A DNA stretch of 64,000 bases, taken from assembly GCF_029774175.1 (NCBI RefSeq), contig NZ_CP103834.1, positions 1,622,501 through 1,686,500 on the forward strand, read 5' to 3'. How positions within the stretch are numbered: position 1 is the first letter of the stretch; each line of letters begins with the position of its first letter. The stretch comes from Actinobacillus genomosp. 1 (GTDB lineage: Bacteria; Pseudomonadota; Gammaproteobacteria; Enterobacterales; Pasteurellaceae). The notes under the pieces were generated by a model, which did no database searches, was not told where the DNA came from, and saw only the letters and a program-made list of their open reading frames with translations. The position numbers and the translations under genes are program-made. Positions 8,352-17,152 of the stretch are shown piece after piece.

Positions 8352-9716
8352 TTACACTTTTAATGCTTGTAATAGTTTATTATGAATTCCACCAAATGCG
8401 CCGTTACTCATCACTAAAATATGATCTGTCGGTTTCGCTTCTTCTACAACCATTTTGACCAATTCATCTAAATCCGCCGACCATTTAGCAGGTTGAGTTA
8501 AATTATCCGTAATCACTGAAACTTCCCACGGAATTGTATCCGGTTGATAAACGAATACCGCATTCGCATCGGCTAAACTTGGTGCAATGTCTTCTTTATG
8601 CACCCCCATTTTCATCGTATTGGAACGAGGTTCAAGCACCGCTAAAATACGCTGCTCTTTACCCACTTTACCACGTAAAGCGTCAATAGTTGCCGCAATT
8701 GCGGTTGGATGATGAGCAAAGTCATCATAGACGGTAATACCATTCACTTCGCCTTTCACTTCTAAACGGCGGTTCGCATTAATAAACGAGCCGAGTGCTT
8801 CGCAAGCACCTGCTACCGATACACCGGCGTGATGTGCTGCGGCAATCGCCATCAAGGCATTGTGCATATTATGCGCCCCGATAATATTCCATTTTACTTC
8901 ACTGGCTTTTTCACCTTTGTGGAATACTTCAAAATGCGAACAATCCGCTGAAATCGTTTTTGCAAACCACTGTTGATCTGCACCGATAAATTGCAACTCG
9001 CTGTAACTGCCCATTTTTAACGTATTTTGTACATTTTCATCCGCTATTGCAGAAAGAATGCAACCGCTGTTCGGCATCGTACGTACTAAGTGGTGGAACT
9101 GGCGTTGAATCGCTTTTAAATCATCAAAAATATCCGCATGGTCAAATTCAATATTATTGATAATTAACGTTTTTGGCGTGTAATGTACAAATTTAGACCG
9201 CTTGTCAAAGAACGCCGAATCATACTCGTCCGCTTCAATTACAAAAAATTTACTTGAACCGGCACGTGCCGAAATACCGAAATTACCGGCAACGCCACCG
9301 ATTAAAAAACCGGTATCAATCTGATTTTGATCTAAAATCCACGCTAACATACCGGTGGTGGTCGTTTTACCGTGAGTGCCAGACACCGCCAGTACCCAGC
9401 GATCTTTTAACAGATGATCATGCAACCATTGCGGGCCTGAAGTGTAATTTAACTGATTATCCAATACATATTCTACGCAAGGATTGCCTCGGCTCATGGC
9501 GTTACCGATCACCACTAAATCCGGTGCAGGCTGAAGCTGCGCCACATCGTAATTCGGAATAATTTCGATGCCGTGATTTTCTAAAAATGTACTCATCGGC
9601 GGATAAACATTGGTATCCGATCCCGTGACCTTATAACCAAGTTCTCGAGCGATCATCGCCACACCGCCCATAAAAGTCCCGCAGATCCCCAAGATATGAA
9701 TATGTTTCTGTGTCAT
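8352..9716 (-). CDS. mpl: UDP-MurNAc:L-Ala-gamma-D-Glu-meso-DAP ligase (Mpl)
   Basis: Peptidoglycan-recycling ligase (454 residues) that joins recycled murein tripeptide to UDP-MurNAc in the cytoplasm. It has the Mur-ligase layout: N-terminal GICGTFMGGVAMIARELGYKV, ATP loop SGTHGKTTTTGML, FVIEADEYDSAFFDKRSKF, and a C-terminal NRRLEVKGEVNGITVYDDFAHHP with AVLEPRSNTMKMGVH. The DDFAHHPTAI motif is typical of MurC/Mpl, and the length matches Mpl. It diverges from fbp with 122 bp between them. Confidence 0.95.
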   Translation of the reverse strand: MTQKHIHILGICGTFMGGVAMIARELGYKVTGSDTNVYPPMSTFLENHGIEIIPNYDVAQLQPAPDLVVIGNAMSRGNPCVEYVLDNQLNYTSGPQWLHDHLLKDRWVLAVSGTHGKTTTTGMLAWILDQNQIDTGFLIGGVAGNFGISARAGSSKFFVIEADEYDSAFFDKRSKFVHYTPKTLIINNIEFDHADIFDDLKAIQRQFHHLVRTMPNSGCILSAIADENVQNTLKMGSYSELQFIGADQQWFAKTISADCSHFEVFHKGEKASEVKWNIIGAHNMHNALMAIAAAHHAGVSVAGACEALGSFINANRRLEVKGEVNGITVYDDFAHHPTAIAATIDALRGKVGKEQRILAVLEPRSNTMKMGVHKEDIAPSLADANAVFVYQPDTIPWEVSVITDNLTQPAKWSADLDELVKMVVEEAKPTDHILVMSNGAFGGIHNKLLQALKV

Positions 9717-9838
9717 AAATTAACCTTCATGTGAAAAATATGTGATCAATGTCACAAAATTGTTGTACCTTATTAGAGGTAACCGCAGTTTATCTCTATA
9801 ATATATTTTATTATTCTAGCACAGCCCAAGGAGAAATT

Positions 9839-10843
9839 ATGAAAACACTCGGCGAATTTATTATTGAAAAACAAGCGGAGTACCCAGAAGCGAAAGGTGA
9901 ATTAAGCGGTATCTTATCTTCTATTCGACTCGCCGCTAAAATTATTCACCGAGAAATTAACCGTGCCGGTTTAAGCCTAGATATTTTAGGCGTTGCCGGT
10001 TCGGAAAATATTCAAGGCGAAGCACAAATGAAATTGGACGTGTTCGCTAACGAAACGATGAAAAAAGCGTTACTGGCACGTGAAGAAGTTGCCGGTTTTG
10101 CCTCCGAAGAAGACGATAACTTTGTGGCATTTGACAATGATCGTGCCAGAAATGCTAAATATATTCTAATGACCGATCCGTTGGACGGTTCTTCTAATAT
10201 TGACGTAAACGTTTCGGTCGGTACGATTTTCTCTATCTATAAACGTGTTTCGCCGATTGGCTCGCCGGTGACAATGGAAGATTTTTTACAAGAAGGACGT
10301 AAACAGGTTGCCGCAGGCTATGTGACTTACGGTTCATCAACGATGTTGGTTTATACCACCGGTAACGGTGTAAACGGCTTTACCTATGATCCGTCGCTCG
10401 GTTTATTTATTCTTTCTCATCCGGATATGAAAATGCCGACGGAAGGAAAATACTATTCGATTAATGAAGGTCAGTACGTTACGTTCCCGATGGGAGTGAA
10501 AAAATTCATTAAATATTGCCAAGAAAGTGACGAAGCGACTAAACGTCCGTATTCATCACGTTATATCGGTTCATTAGTATCGGATTTCCACCGTAACCTA
10601 TTAAAAGGCGGTATCTATATTTATCCGACATCAACCGTTTATCCGAAAGGTAAATTACGTTTATTATATGAAGGTAATCCGATGGCGTTCTTAGCTGAGC
10701 AAGCCGGCGGTATGGCAACAGACGGGTTTAATCCGATTTTAGATATTAAACCGACTCAACTTCACCAGCGAGTGCCGTTCTTTGTCGGTTCGACTGCGAT
10801 GGTGAAACAAGCGGATAAATTTATGCAGGAATGTGCGGAATAA
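9839..10843 (+). CDS. fbp: Fructose-1,6-bisphosphatase class I
   Basis: Gluconeogenic enzyme of 334 residues that converts fructose-1,6-bisphosphate to fructose-6-phosphate. The metal-binding signature TDPLDGSSNIDVNVSVGTIF is present, and the C-terminal region KGKLRLLYEGNPMAFLAEQAGG is typical. I chose ATG 9839 because AAGGAG lies just ahead; the longer frame to 9749 adds a sequence unlike the family. A bidirectional terminator follows. Confidence 0.95.
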   Translation: MKTLGEFIIEKQAEYPEAKGELSGILSSIRLAAKIIHREINRAGLSLDILGVAGSENIQGEAQMKLDVFANETMKKALLAREEVAGFASEEDDNFVAFDNDRARNAKYILMTDPLDGSSNIDVNVSVGTIFSIYKRVSPIGSPVTMEDFLQEGRKQVAAGYVTYGSSTMLVYTTGNGVNGFTYDPSLGLFILSHPDMKMPTEGKYYSINEGQYVTFPMGVKKFIKYCQESDEATKRPYSSRYIGSLVSDFHRNLLKGGIYIYPTSTVYPKGKLRLLYEGNPMAFLAEQAGGMATDGFNPILDIKPTQLHQRVPFFVGSTAMVKQADKFMQECAE

Positions 10844-10856
10844 TGCCGAGATAAAC

Positions 10857-10892
10857 AAAAAACCGAACGCCTTAAAACGTTCGGTTTTTTTA
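10857..10892. terminator. Bidirectional terminator between fbp and the peroxiredoxin gene
   Basis: AACCGAACG pairs with CGTTCGGTT, with A-rich sequence on the left and TTTTTTT on the right, so it can serve both converging genes. Confidence 0.9.
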
Positions 10893-10915
10893 TATCAAGC
10901 GGTTAATTTTACCGA

Positions 10916-11650
10916 TTATTTTGCAAAATAAGTTGCTAAATCGTCGCTGCCGCCGATGTATTTACCGCCGATAAATACTTGCGGAACAGATGTTTTGCCG
11001 GTAATTGCGCGAACCGAGATAGTTGAAGCGTCACGACCTAATACGATCTCTTCGAAAGTATAGCCTTTCTCTTTTAATAACGCTTTTGCTTTCGCACAGA
11101 ACGGACAGCCCGGTTTAGTGATGATTGATACGGATTCTTTCGGTTCCCAGCCGGAAACTAAATATTTCATCATCGTATCCGCATCAGAAACTTTGAACGG
11201 GTCACCCGGTTCTTGCGGTTCAATGAACATTTTTTCAACTACGCCGTTTTTCACGAGCATAGAATAACGCCATGAACGTTTACCGAAACCTAAGTCTTCT
11301 TTTCCGACTAACATACCCATGCCTTCGGTAAATTCACCGTTACCGTCCGGAATTACCGTTACGTTTTCGGACTCTTGGTCTGCTTTCCATGCGTTCATTA
11401 CGAATGTATCATTTACAGACATACAGATAATGTTATCCACACCCGCCGCTTTAAATTCGCACGCTAATTCGTTATAACGCGGTAAGTGTGTTGATGAACA
11501 AGTCGGAGTAAATGCGCCCGGAAGTGAAAATACGATAACGGTTTTGTTATCAAATAATTCCGCTGTCGTTACATCAACCCAAGCATCGCCTTGGCGTGTA
11601 TGGAAGGTTACGTTAGGTACTTTTTGACCTGTCATATCTTTTAAAGACAT
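10916..11650 (-). CDS. Hybrid peroxiredoxin-glutaredoxin (PGdx)
   Basis: A 244-residue fusion as in H. influenzae hybrid Prx5. Residues 1-165 form an AhpC/TSA-type Prx5 domain with peroxidatic Cys in PGAFTPTCSSTHLP; residues 170-244 form a glutaredoxin domain with a CPFC active site (TKPGCPFCAKAK) and TSVPQVFIGGKYIGG. It reduces peroxides with glutathione without a separate glutaredoxin. The gene is transcribed divergently from oxyR with 124 bp between, which suggests OxyR control, as in other Pasteurellaceae. Confidence 0.95.
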   Translation of the reverse strand: MSLKDMTGQKVPNVTFHTRQGDAWVDVTTAELFDNKTVIVFSLPGAFTPTCSSTHLPRYNELACEFKAAGVDNIICMSVNDTFVMNAWKADQESENVTVIPDGNGEFTEGMGMLVGKEDLGFGKRSWRYSMLVKNGVVEKMFIEPQEPGDPFKVSDADTMMKYLVSGWEPKESVSIITKPGCPFCAKAKALLKEKGYTFEEIVLGRDASTISVRAITGKTSVPQVFIGGKYIGGSDDLATYFAK

Positions 11651-11774
11651 AAAAATTCTCCTGTTTTACATAATGTTTTCAAAAACCGCACGCATTCTAC
11701 ACCTAAATGTGACATAATTCAGCCTATTTAATTAATAGGAAAACGGTCATCCTTTGATCTAATTAGGAGTGCTT
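11651..11774. promoter_or_regulatory. Divergent promoter region, peroxiredoxin gene and oxyR
   Basis: A 124-bp spacer between divergent peroxide-response genes. It holds the inverted stretch TATTTAATTAATA and AT-rich -10-like sequence. An OxyR site is expected from context, but I cannot align one convincingly by eye. Confidence 0.4.
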
Positions 11775-12668
11775 GTGAATATTAGAGATTTAGAATATTT
11801 AATCGCTTTAGCAGACTATAAACATTTCCGTCGTGCGGCGGACGCTTGTAACGTCAGCCAACCTACATTAAGCGGTCAAATTCGCAAATTAGAGGACGAA
11901 TTGGGTACGGTATTGCTTGAACGTACCAGCCGCAAAGTATTATTTACTCAAGCGGGTTTAACCCTCGTCGAACAAGCCAAAGCCGTATTACGTGAAGTAA
12001 AAGTGCTAAAAGAGATGGCAAGCAACCAAGGTAAAGAAATGTCCGGCCCCCTCCATGTCGGCATTATTCCGACACTCGGTCCGTATCTTTTACCACTTGT
12101 ATTGCCGGCGTTAAAATCCACCTTCCCAGAGCTTGAGCTCTATATTTATGAGCTACAAACAACACAATTGGTTGATCAGCTTGAATCCGGACAATTGGAT
12201 TGCGGTATCTTAGCCTTTGTAAAAGAAAGCGAACCTTTTATTGAAGTGCCTATTTTTGACGAGCAAATGCTGTTAGCGGTTTCTAATAAACATGAATGGG
12301 CGAATAAAAATAATCTCGATATTACCTGCTTAAAAGACAAAGAGTTACTCTTTTTAGATGACGGACATTGTCTCCGTACGCAAACACTTGATTATTGTTT
12401 GTCGGTCGGCGCCAAAGAAAGCACGCATTTCAAAGCGACTAATCTTGAAACATTACGTAATATGGTTGCGGCTAATGCGGGAATGTCACTTATTCCCGAA
12501 TTAGCGGCGAAGCATTGCGAAGGGCTGAACTATCTCACTTTTGATGAACCTAAGCCTTACCGTACCGTCGGTTTAATTTATCGCCCGGGCTCACCGTTAC
12601 GTATTCGCTATGAGCGTCTTGCCAAAGAAGTGGCAAAAATTATGAAACAAGAGAGAAGTAATGAGTAA
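11775..12668 (+). CDS. oxyR: Peroxide-sensing LysR-type regulator OxyR
   Basis: 297 residues from GTG 11775, placed by AGGAG five bases upstream and by the family N-terminus MNIRDLEYLIALA. The winged HTH is residues 1-60 (FRRAADACNVSQPTLSGQIRKLEDEL). The redox region contains the cysteine in LDDGHCLRTQTLDYC, which matches the two OxyR cysteines with the same spacing. It activates the peroxide defence regulon after disulfide formation. It overlaps fabR by eight bases. Confidence 0.95.
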   Translation: MNIRDLEYLIALADYKHFRRAADACNVSQPTLSGQIRKLEDELGTVLLERTSRKVLFTQAGLTLVEQAKAVLREVKVLKEMASNQGKEMSGPLHVGIIPTLGPYLLPLVLPALKSTFPELELYIYELQTTQLVDQLESGQLDCGILAFVKESEPFIEVPIFDEQMLLAVSNKHEWANKNNLDITCLKDKELLFLDDGHCLRTQTLDYCLSVGAKESTHFKATNLETLRNMVAANAGMSLIPELAAKHCEGLNYLTFDEPKPYRTVGLIYRPGSPLRIRYERLAKEVAKIMKQERSNE

Positions 12669-13293
12669 TATAGGCATTCGAGCTCAACAAAAAGAAAAGA
12701 CTCGTCGTGCGTTAGTGGATGCGGCGTTTAACCAGTTAAGCGCGGAAAAAAGTTTTTCTAATTTAAGCCTACGAGAAGTTTCCAGAGAAGCGGGGATCGC
12801 ACCGACTTCGTTTTATCGTCACTTTAAAGATTTGGACGAACTCGGCTTAGCGATGGTGGATGAAGCCGGTTTACTCTTACGCCAACTGATGCGCCAAGCT
12901 CGCAAACGAATTGCAACGGGGGGTAGCATCGTTGCCGTTTCAACCGACACGTTCTTTGAGTTGATTGCAGATCGCCCGAACGTGTTCCGTTTACTCTTAA
13001 GGGAAAGTTCCGGTACTTCACAAGCGTTTCGTACCGCCGTTTCTCGTGAAATTCAACATTTTATTGCCGAACTGACCGATTACATTGTGGCGAAAGATCC
13101 GAACAGTAGCCGTGAAATCGCTTATATCCAAGCCGAAGGATTAGTGACCATCGTATTTACAGCCGGTTCTTACGCACTTGATATGAATACGCAAGAGCGA
13201 GAAAAACTCAAAAAACGCGTGATTATGCAGTTAAGAATGTTAGCTAGAGGGGCGGCTTCTTATACTTACAGTCACGATAAGGAACACCAATAA
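12661..13293 (+). CDS. fabR: TetR-type fatty acid biosynthesis repressor FabR
   Basis: A 210-residue regulator with an N-terminal TetR HTH (LREVSREAGIAPTSFYRHF, about residues 38-56) and a helical ligand domain. FabR represses unsaturated fatty-acid genes in gamma-proteobacteria in response to the acyl-ACP/CoA pool. In E. coli it lies near oxyR, which supports the name. Start ATG 12661 lies inside the 3' end of oxyR, and its TAA shares a base with the next ATG, so the three genes form a tight operon. Confidence 0.9.
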   Translation: MSNIGIRAQQKEKTRRALVDAAFNQLSAEKSFSNLSLREVSREAGIAPTSFYRHFKDLDELGLAMVDEAGLLLRQLMRQARKRIATGGSIVAVSTDTFFELIADRPNVFRLLLRESSGTSQAFRTAVSREIQHFIAELTDYIVAKDPNSSREIAYIQAEGLVTIVFTAGSYALDMNTQEREKLKKRVIMQLRMLARGAASYTYSHDKEHQ

Positions 13294-13808
13294 TGCAAAA
13301 CAAACAGGCAATGCTTTCACGTTTCGGTAAAAACATTTTTTTCTACGGATTAATGTTTATCGTGCTAAGTACCGTGATTGATTGGTATCGCAAACCGCAT
13401 GCGCCAAACGAATTTGCTCAGCAAGTTTTATATGATTTACAACAGCAGCCGAAAGTAATTGCTCAACTTAGTCACCAAAAACCGATGTTGTTGTACTTTT
13501 GGGGCAGTTGGTGTACTTATTGCAAATTCACTTCACCGGCGATTCAACAATTGGCCGATGAGGATATTTCCGTTTTAAGCATTGCACTTAAATCAGGTAA
13601 TCCGCAGCAAGTTGCCGATTACCTTAAACAAGAAGATTACCGGTTTCCCGTTATCAATGATCCTAACGGCGAAATTTCCAAAAGCTGGGATATCCAAGCG
13701 ACTCCGACGATTCTTATCATCAAAGACGGTAAAATCGTTCAACATACCACAGGGCTTACCAGCTATTGGGGACTTAAAGTCCGCCTTTGGTTGAGTAACT
13801 TAACTTAA
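13293..13808 (+). CDS. Membrane-anchored thioredoxin-like protein (ScsD/TlpA type)
   Basis: 171 residues: one N-terminal membrane segment (FFYGLMFIVLSTVIDW) and then a periplasm-facing thioredoxin fold with active site WCTYC (LYFWGSWCTYCKFTSPA) and the cis-Pro region WDIQATPTILII. It probably handles disulfide exchange outside the cytoplasm; the substrate is not evident. It begins on the last base of fabR. An uptake-signal hairpin follows. Confidence 0.8.
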   Translation: MQNKQAMLSRFGKNIFFYGLMFIVLSTVIDWYRKPHAPNEFAQQVLYDLQQQPKVIAQLSHQKPMLLYFWGSWCTYCKFTSPAIQQLADEDISVLSIALKSGNPQQVADYLKQEDYRFPVINDPNGEISKSWDIQATPTILIIKDGKIVQHTTGLTSYWGLKVRLWLSNLT

Positions 13809-13811
13809 TAC

Positions 13812-13853
13812 AAGCGGTCTGATTTGTAAATTTTTCTGCAAATCAGACCGCTT
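13812..13853. terminator. Uptake-signal hairpin between the thioredoxin-like gene and rnr
   Basis: AAGCGGTCTGATTTG pairs with CAAATCAGACCGCTT around a short T-rich loop. It is an inverted pair of DNA uptake signals that probably acts as a terminator. Confidence 0.75.
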
Positions 13854-13875
13854 TAGCATATATAAAGAGAACATT

Positions 13876-16230
13876 ATGATAATTGATCCGAATTACCAAC
13901 AAGAAAACGAAAAGTACGAGAACCCCGTACCAAGCAGAGAATTTATTTTACAAACTATCCGAGAATTCGATGCGCCGATGAGCCGTGAAGAATTACTTGA
14001 AGCCTTTCATATCTATGATGAGGAACGTACCGAAGGGGTTCGCCGTCGCTTGCGAGCGATGGAAAATGACGGGCAATTAATCTTTACCAAACGCAAATGT
14101 TATGCTCTGCCGGAAAAAATGGATTTAATTAAAGGCACGGTTATCGGTCATCGTGACGGTTACGGCTTTTTACAAGTAGAAGGCGGAGAAAAAGGCGACG
14201 ATTGGTTTATTCCGAATAACCAAATGGCACGTGTGATGCACGGTGATTTCGTACTTGCTCAACCGAACGGTACCGATCGTCGAGGTCGCCGTGAAGTACG
14301 TATCGTCCGAGTTTTAGAAGCACGTAAAAAACAAATTGTCGGTCGTTTCTTCCTAGAAAGCGGTATCGGTTTTGTCGTACCGGACGATAGCCGCATCACA
14401 CAAGATATTCTTATTCCGGATGATCAGCGCATGGGCGCAAGAATGGGACAAGTGGTTGTTGTGGAATTGCAAGAACGCAAAGCAAGTTTTACTCGCCCGG
14501 TCGGTTTTATTACCGAAATCTTGGGCGATAACTTGGCTCCGGGTATGGAAATCGAAATTGCACTGCGTAACCACGATATTCCGCACGTTTGGCCGGAAGG
14601 CGTAGAAAAACAAATTCGTCAATTTAGCGAAGAAGTGCCGGAAGAAGCAAAAGCAGACCGTGTTGATTTACGTGATTTACCGCTAGTAACGATTGACGGT
14701 GAAGACGCACGAGATTTTGACGATGCCGTTTTTGCCAGAAAAGAAGGGGACGGTTGGCGTTTATGGGTAGCGATTGCCGATGTGAGTTATTACGTTCGTC
14801 CGAAAACCGCACTGGATTTGGAAGCGGCGAATCGCGGCAATTCGGTTTACTTCCCGAATCGAGTGATCCCTATGTTACCGGAAATTCTGTCAAACGGTTT
14901 ATGCTCATTAAATCCGCAAGTGGACAGATTATGTTTGGTAGCGGAAATGACCGTATCGAAAAAAGGTGAACTGACCGGCTATCAATTCTATCAAGCGGTA
15001 ATGAACTCGCACGCCCGCTTAACTTATACTAAAGTTTGGAAAATATTAGAAGGTGACGAAGCGTTACGTGAGCGTTATGCAACACTGGTACCGCATTTGG
15101 AAACTTTAAATGAGATGTTTAAAGTGTTGCAAAACACTCGTCGCTATCGAGGTGCGATTGAATTTGAAACGATTGAAAACCAATTTATTTTCAATCCGCA
15201 AGGCAGAATCGAACGTATCGAGCCGCTAATTCGTAACGATGCGCACAAAATCATCGAAGAATGTATGATTTTAGCGAATATTGCCGCCGCTCGTCTTGTC
15301 GAAAAAGCCAATGAACCGGCGTTATTCCGTATTCACGATAAACCGAGCGAAGAAAAGCTCACTAGTTTTAAATCCTTTATTAAAGAATGCGGGCTCACTT
15401 GGGACGTTGGGCTTGATCCGACACCAAAGGATTACGCCGTATTACTCGAACAACTCGCCGAACGTCCGGATCGCGAATTAATTCAAACTATGTTACTGCG
15501 CTCGCTCAAACAAGCGGTCTATTCAGCGGATAACGTCGGACATTTCGGTTTGGCTTTAACCGAATACGCCCACTTTACTTCACCGATTCGCCGTTATCCT
15601 GATTTGCTGTTACACCGTGCAATTAAATACTTGATTGAAAAGGGAAAAGGCAATACCAGACACTATACCGATTGCGGCGGTTATCACTATAAATTGGACG
15701 ATATCGACCAATTCGGCGAGAAATGTTCGGCAGCCGAACGTCGGGCGGACGAAGCGACCCGTGAAGTGGCGGATTGGTTGAAATGCGAATTTATGCAAGA
15801 TCATCTCGGCGAAGAGTTTGAAGGTGTGATTTCAAGCGTAACCGGTTTCGGTTTATTCATTAAAATCAACGAGTTATTGATCGACGGCTTGGTGCATATT
15901 TCAACATTAGACAATGATTACTATCATTATGATGCGGATCGCCAACGTTTAGTCGGTGGTAGCGGGGTTATTTATCGCTTAGGTGATCCGGTGAAAGTCA
16001 AAGTGATTAATGTCAATTTAGATGATAAGAAAATCGACTTTGCTTTGATTGATAATCTGCGTAAAGGTATCGCTGTCGGTAAAACTGCAAAACAGAAAGC
16101 CAAAACAGCCGGCGATAAGCCGATATTTAAAGAACCTAAAACAATGAAATCAAGCAAAAGTAAATCGAAAAAAGAAAAGGAAGCTACGAAAACAGCAGCA
16201 AAATCTTCTGATCGAAAACGTAAAAAATAG
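13876..16230 (+). CDS. rnr: Ribonuclease R
   Basis: A 784-residue processive 3'-5' exoribonuclease for structured RNA, tRNA/rRNA quality control and trans-translation. Domains in order: winged helix (about 20-90), two cold-shock domains (about 90-240), the RNB catalytic domain with TIDGEDARDFDDAVF (metal-binding Asp residues) and HFTSPIRRYPDLLLHR, an S1 domain (about 640-730, EEFEGVISSVTGFGLFIKI), and a Lys/Ser-rich tail. The start is ATG 13876 after AAAGAG. Confidence 0.95.
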   Translation: MIIDPNYQQENEKYENPVPSREFILQTIREFDAPMSREELLEAFHIYDEERTEGVRRRLRAMENDGQLIFTKRKCYALPEKMDLIKGTVIGHRDGYGFLQVEGGEKGDDWFIPNNQMARVMHGDFVLAQPNGTDRRGRREVRIVRVLEARKKQIVGRFFLESGIGFVVPDDSRITQDILIPDDQRMGARMGQVVVVELQERKASFTRPVGFITEILGDNLAPGMEIEIALRNHDIPHVWPEGVEKQIRQFSEEVPEEAKADRVDLRDLPLVTIDGEDARDFDDAVFARKEGDGWRLWVAIADVSYYVRPKTALDLEAANRGNSVYFPNRVIPMLPEILSNGLCSLNPQVDRLCLVAEMTVSKKGELTGYQFYQAVMNSHARLTYTKVWKILEGDEALRERYATLVPHLETLNEMFKVLQNTRRYRGAIEFETIENQFIFNPQGRIERIEPLIRNDAHKIIEECMILANIAAARLVEKANEPALFRIHDKPSEEKLTSFKSFIKECGLTWDVGLDPTPKDYAVLLEQLAERPDRELIQTMLLRSLKQAVYSADNVGHFGLALTEYAHFTSPIRRYPDLLLHRAIKYLIEKGKGNTRHYTDCGGYHYKLDDIDQFGEKCSAAERRADEATREVADWLKCEFMQDHLGEEFEGVISSVTGFGLFIKINELLIDGLVHISTLDNDYYHYDADRQRLVGGSGVIYRLGDPVKVKVINVNLDDKKIDFALIDNLRKGIAVGKTAKQKAKTAGDKPIFKEPKTMKSSKSKSKKEKEATKTAAKSSDRKRKK

Positions 16231-16235
16231 TGAAT

Positions 16236-16277
16236 AAGCGGTAAGATTTGCAAAATTTCTTACAAACTCTACCGCTT
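16236..16277. terminator. Uptake-signal hairpin after rnr
   Basis: AAGCGGTA and TACCGCTT are inverted around AT-rich sequence, so the stem is imperfect. A second small inverted repeat (AATAGCC...GGCTATTTTTAT) follows near 16299-16328 and has a T-rich tail, which makes it the likelier terminator. Confidence 0.6.
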
Positions 16278-16342
16278 GTCAGCCTCTCCATTTAAACTAA
16301 ATAGCCTATTTATCTAGGCTATTTTTATCGGAATTTTATCTT

Positions 16343-16807
16343 ATGACTAAATTTAAACTTATTTTATTAACCTCAACGCTGACATTCTTGTTCGCTTGTA
16401 CTTCGTCCGTACCGAAAAAGAAAGCGAGAGCCAATTATCTCAAGGATAATATCAGCCAAGCGGAATTATCCAATGCCACGCATTATAAACGTTACTTCTA
16501 TAGTTGTAGTAACCTTGAAACCGGTGCAAATTCTCATTTATCGACTTATTTCCCGCTTTCAAAAGAAAGCCGTCTAAAAGATAACTTCGGTTTCTATTTT
16601 CAATTGGACGGCGGCAAAGTAGAACCCTTTGATCACCTTGAAAATAAAACGCTTAATGCACGCGGTACTCGTTTTGAAGTCACCTATAATTCGTATTACC
16701 CGATTCAAGGCAACTATGTGGATTTAGTCGCCCGAGAGCAAGGTTCTACTTATTATAAAAATATTAACGGCATACGTGTTCCTTGGTTAGCTTGCCGAGA
16801 AAGTTAA
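16343..16807 (+). CDS. Putative lipoprotein, function unknown
   Basis: 154 residues. The signal peptide ends in a lipobox (TFLFAC), so the mature protein should be lipid-anchored at Cys19. The rest is polar, with a tail ending VPWLACRES. A short domain follows (KRYFYSCSNLETG...LVAREQGSTYYKNINGIRVPWLAC) with two cysteines that could pair. I do not recognise the family beyond a resemblance to small MliC-like lipoproteins, which I would not press. Confidence 0.7.
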   Translation: MTKFKLILLTSTLTFLFACTSSVPKKKARANYLKDNISQAELSNATHYKRYFYSCSNLETGANSHLSTYFPLSKESRLKDNFGFYFQLDGGKVEPFDHLENKTLNARGTRFEVTYNSYYPIQGNYVDLVAREQGSTYYKNINGIRVPWLACRES

Positions 16808-16910
16808 ACATCACGGTATTGCGATTAAAACTAGCGTATGTAACTTTTTTATCTATCTTAGACTTTTTGGTTCTTGTTTAAACTCGCTGAAAATCTTATT
16901 ATTTTATCGC

Positions 16911-16986
16911 ACAAATGATAAAGATTCTCATTTGTAAGAATTTGTAAAGGTACTTGCTTATAAAGATGAGAATTATTATCATTAAA
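16911..16986. promoter_or_regulatory. Two Fur-box-like sites, one overlapping a -10 element
   Basis: Positions 16968-16986, read on the minus strand, match 14 of 19 bases of the Fur consensus by my count. Positions 16911-16929 match 12 of 19 on the plus strand. The two lie in opposite orientation. The downstream site covers the -10 hexamer TATCAT (16977-16982) of a promoter whose -35 is TTGCTT (16954-16959), with a 17-base spacer. This is inference from motif matching. Confidence 0.55.
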
Positions 16987-16988
16987 CC

Positions 16989-17059
16989 ACTTCAAAAAAT
17001 AATAGGTAATCACTCCAACTCTTACGCCTCATTCCCCCACAAAATGAGGCGTTTTTTTT
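16989..17059 (+). ncRNA. Candidate Fur-repressed small RNA
   Basis: About 70 nt lie between the promoter just described and a strong terminator, in a 345-bp gap with no ORF. The RNA would be A/C rich with an unpaired CACTCCAACTC stretch and a C-rich loop (TCCCCCAC), then the 9-bp stem ACGCCTCAT/ATGAGGCGT and eight Ts. Size, iron control and C-rich single-stranded parts recall RyhB or the Haemophilus HrrF RNA. Sequence identity to either is not claimed. Confidence 0.55.
17024..17059 (+). terminator. Strong intrinsic terminator upstream of tyrS
   Basis: A perfect 9-bp stem ACGCCTCAT/ATGAGGCGT followed by TTTTTTTT. No gene ends here (the lipoprotein stops 217 bp earlier), which argues for a short separate transcript. 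Confidence 0.9.
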
Positions 17060-17152
17060 CGTCTATAACCGATTAAACCTTATCAATTCCAATGTATCCC
17101 GTTATAATAGATAGCATTTTCATATTTAAGACAAGATATAAGGAATCATCAA

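Noticed and set aside
8255..8458. 67-codon ORF between the HEPN gene and mpl
   Set aside because: It runs through the terminator and the mpl 3' end and has no ribosome site.
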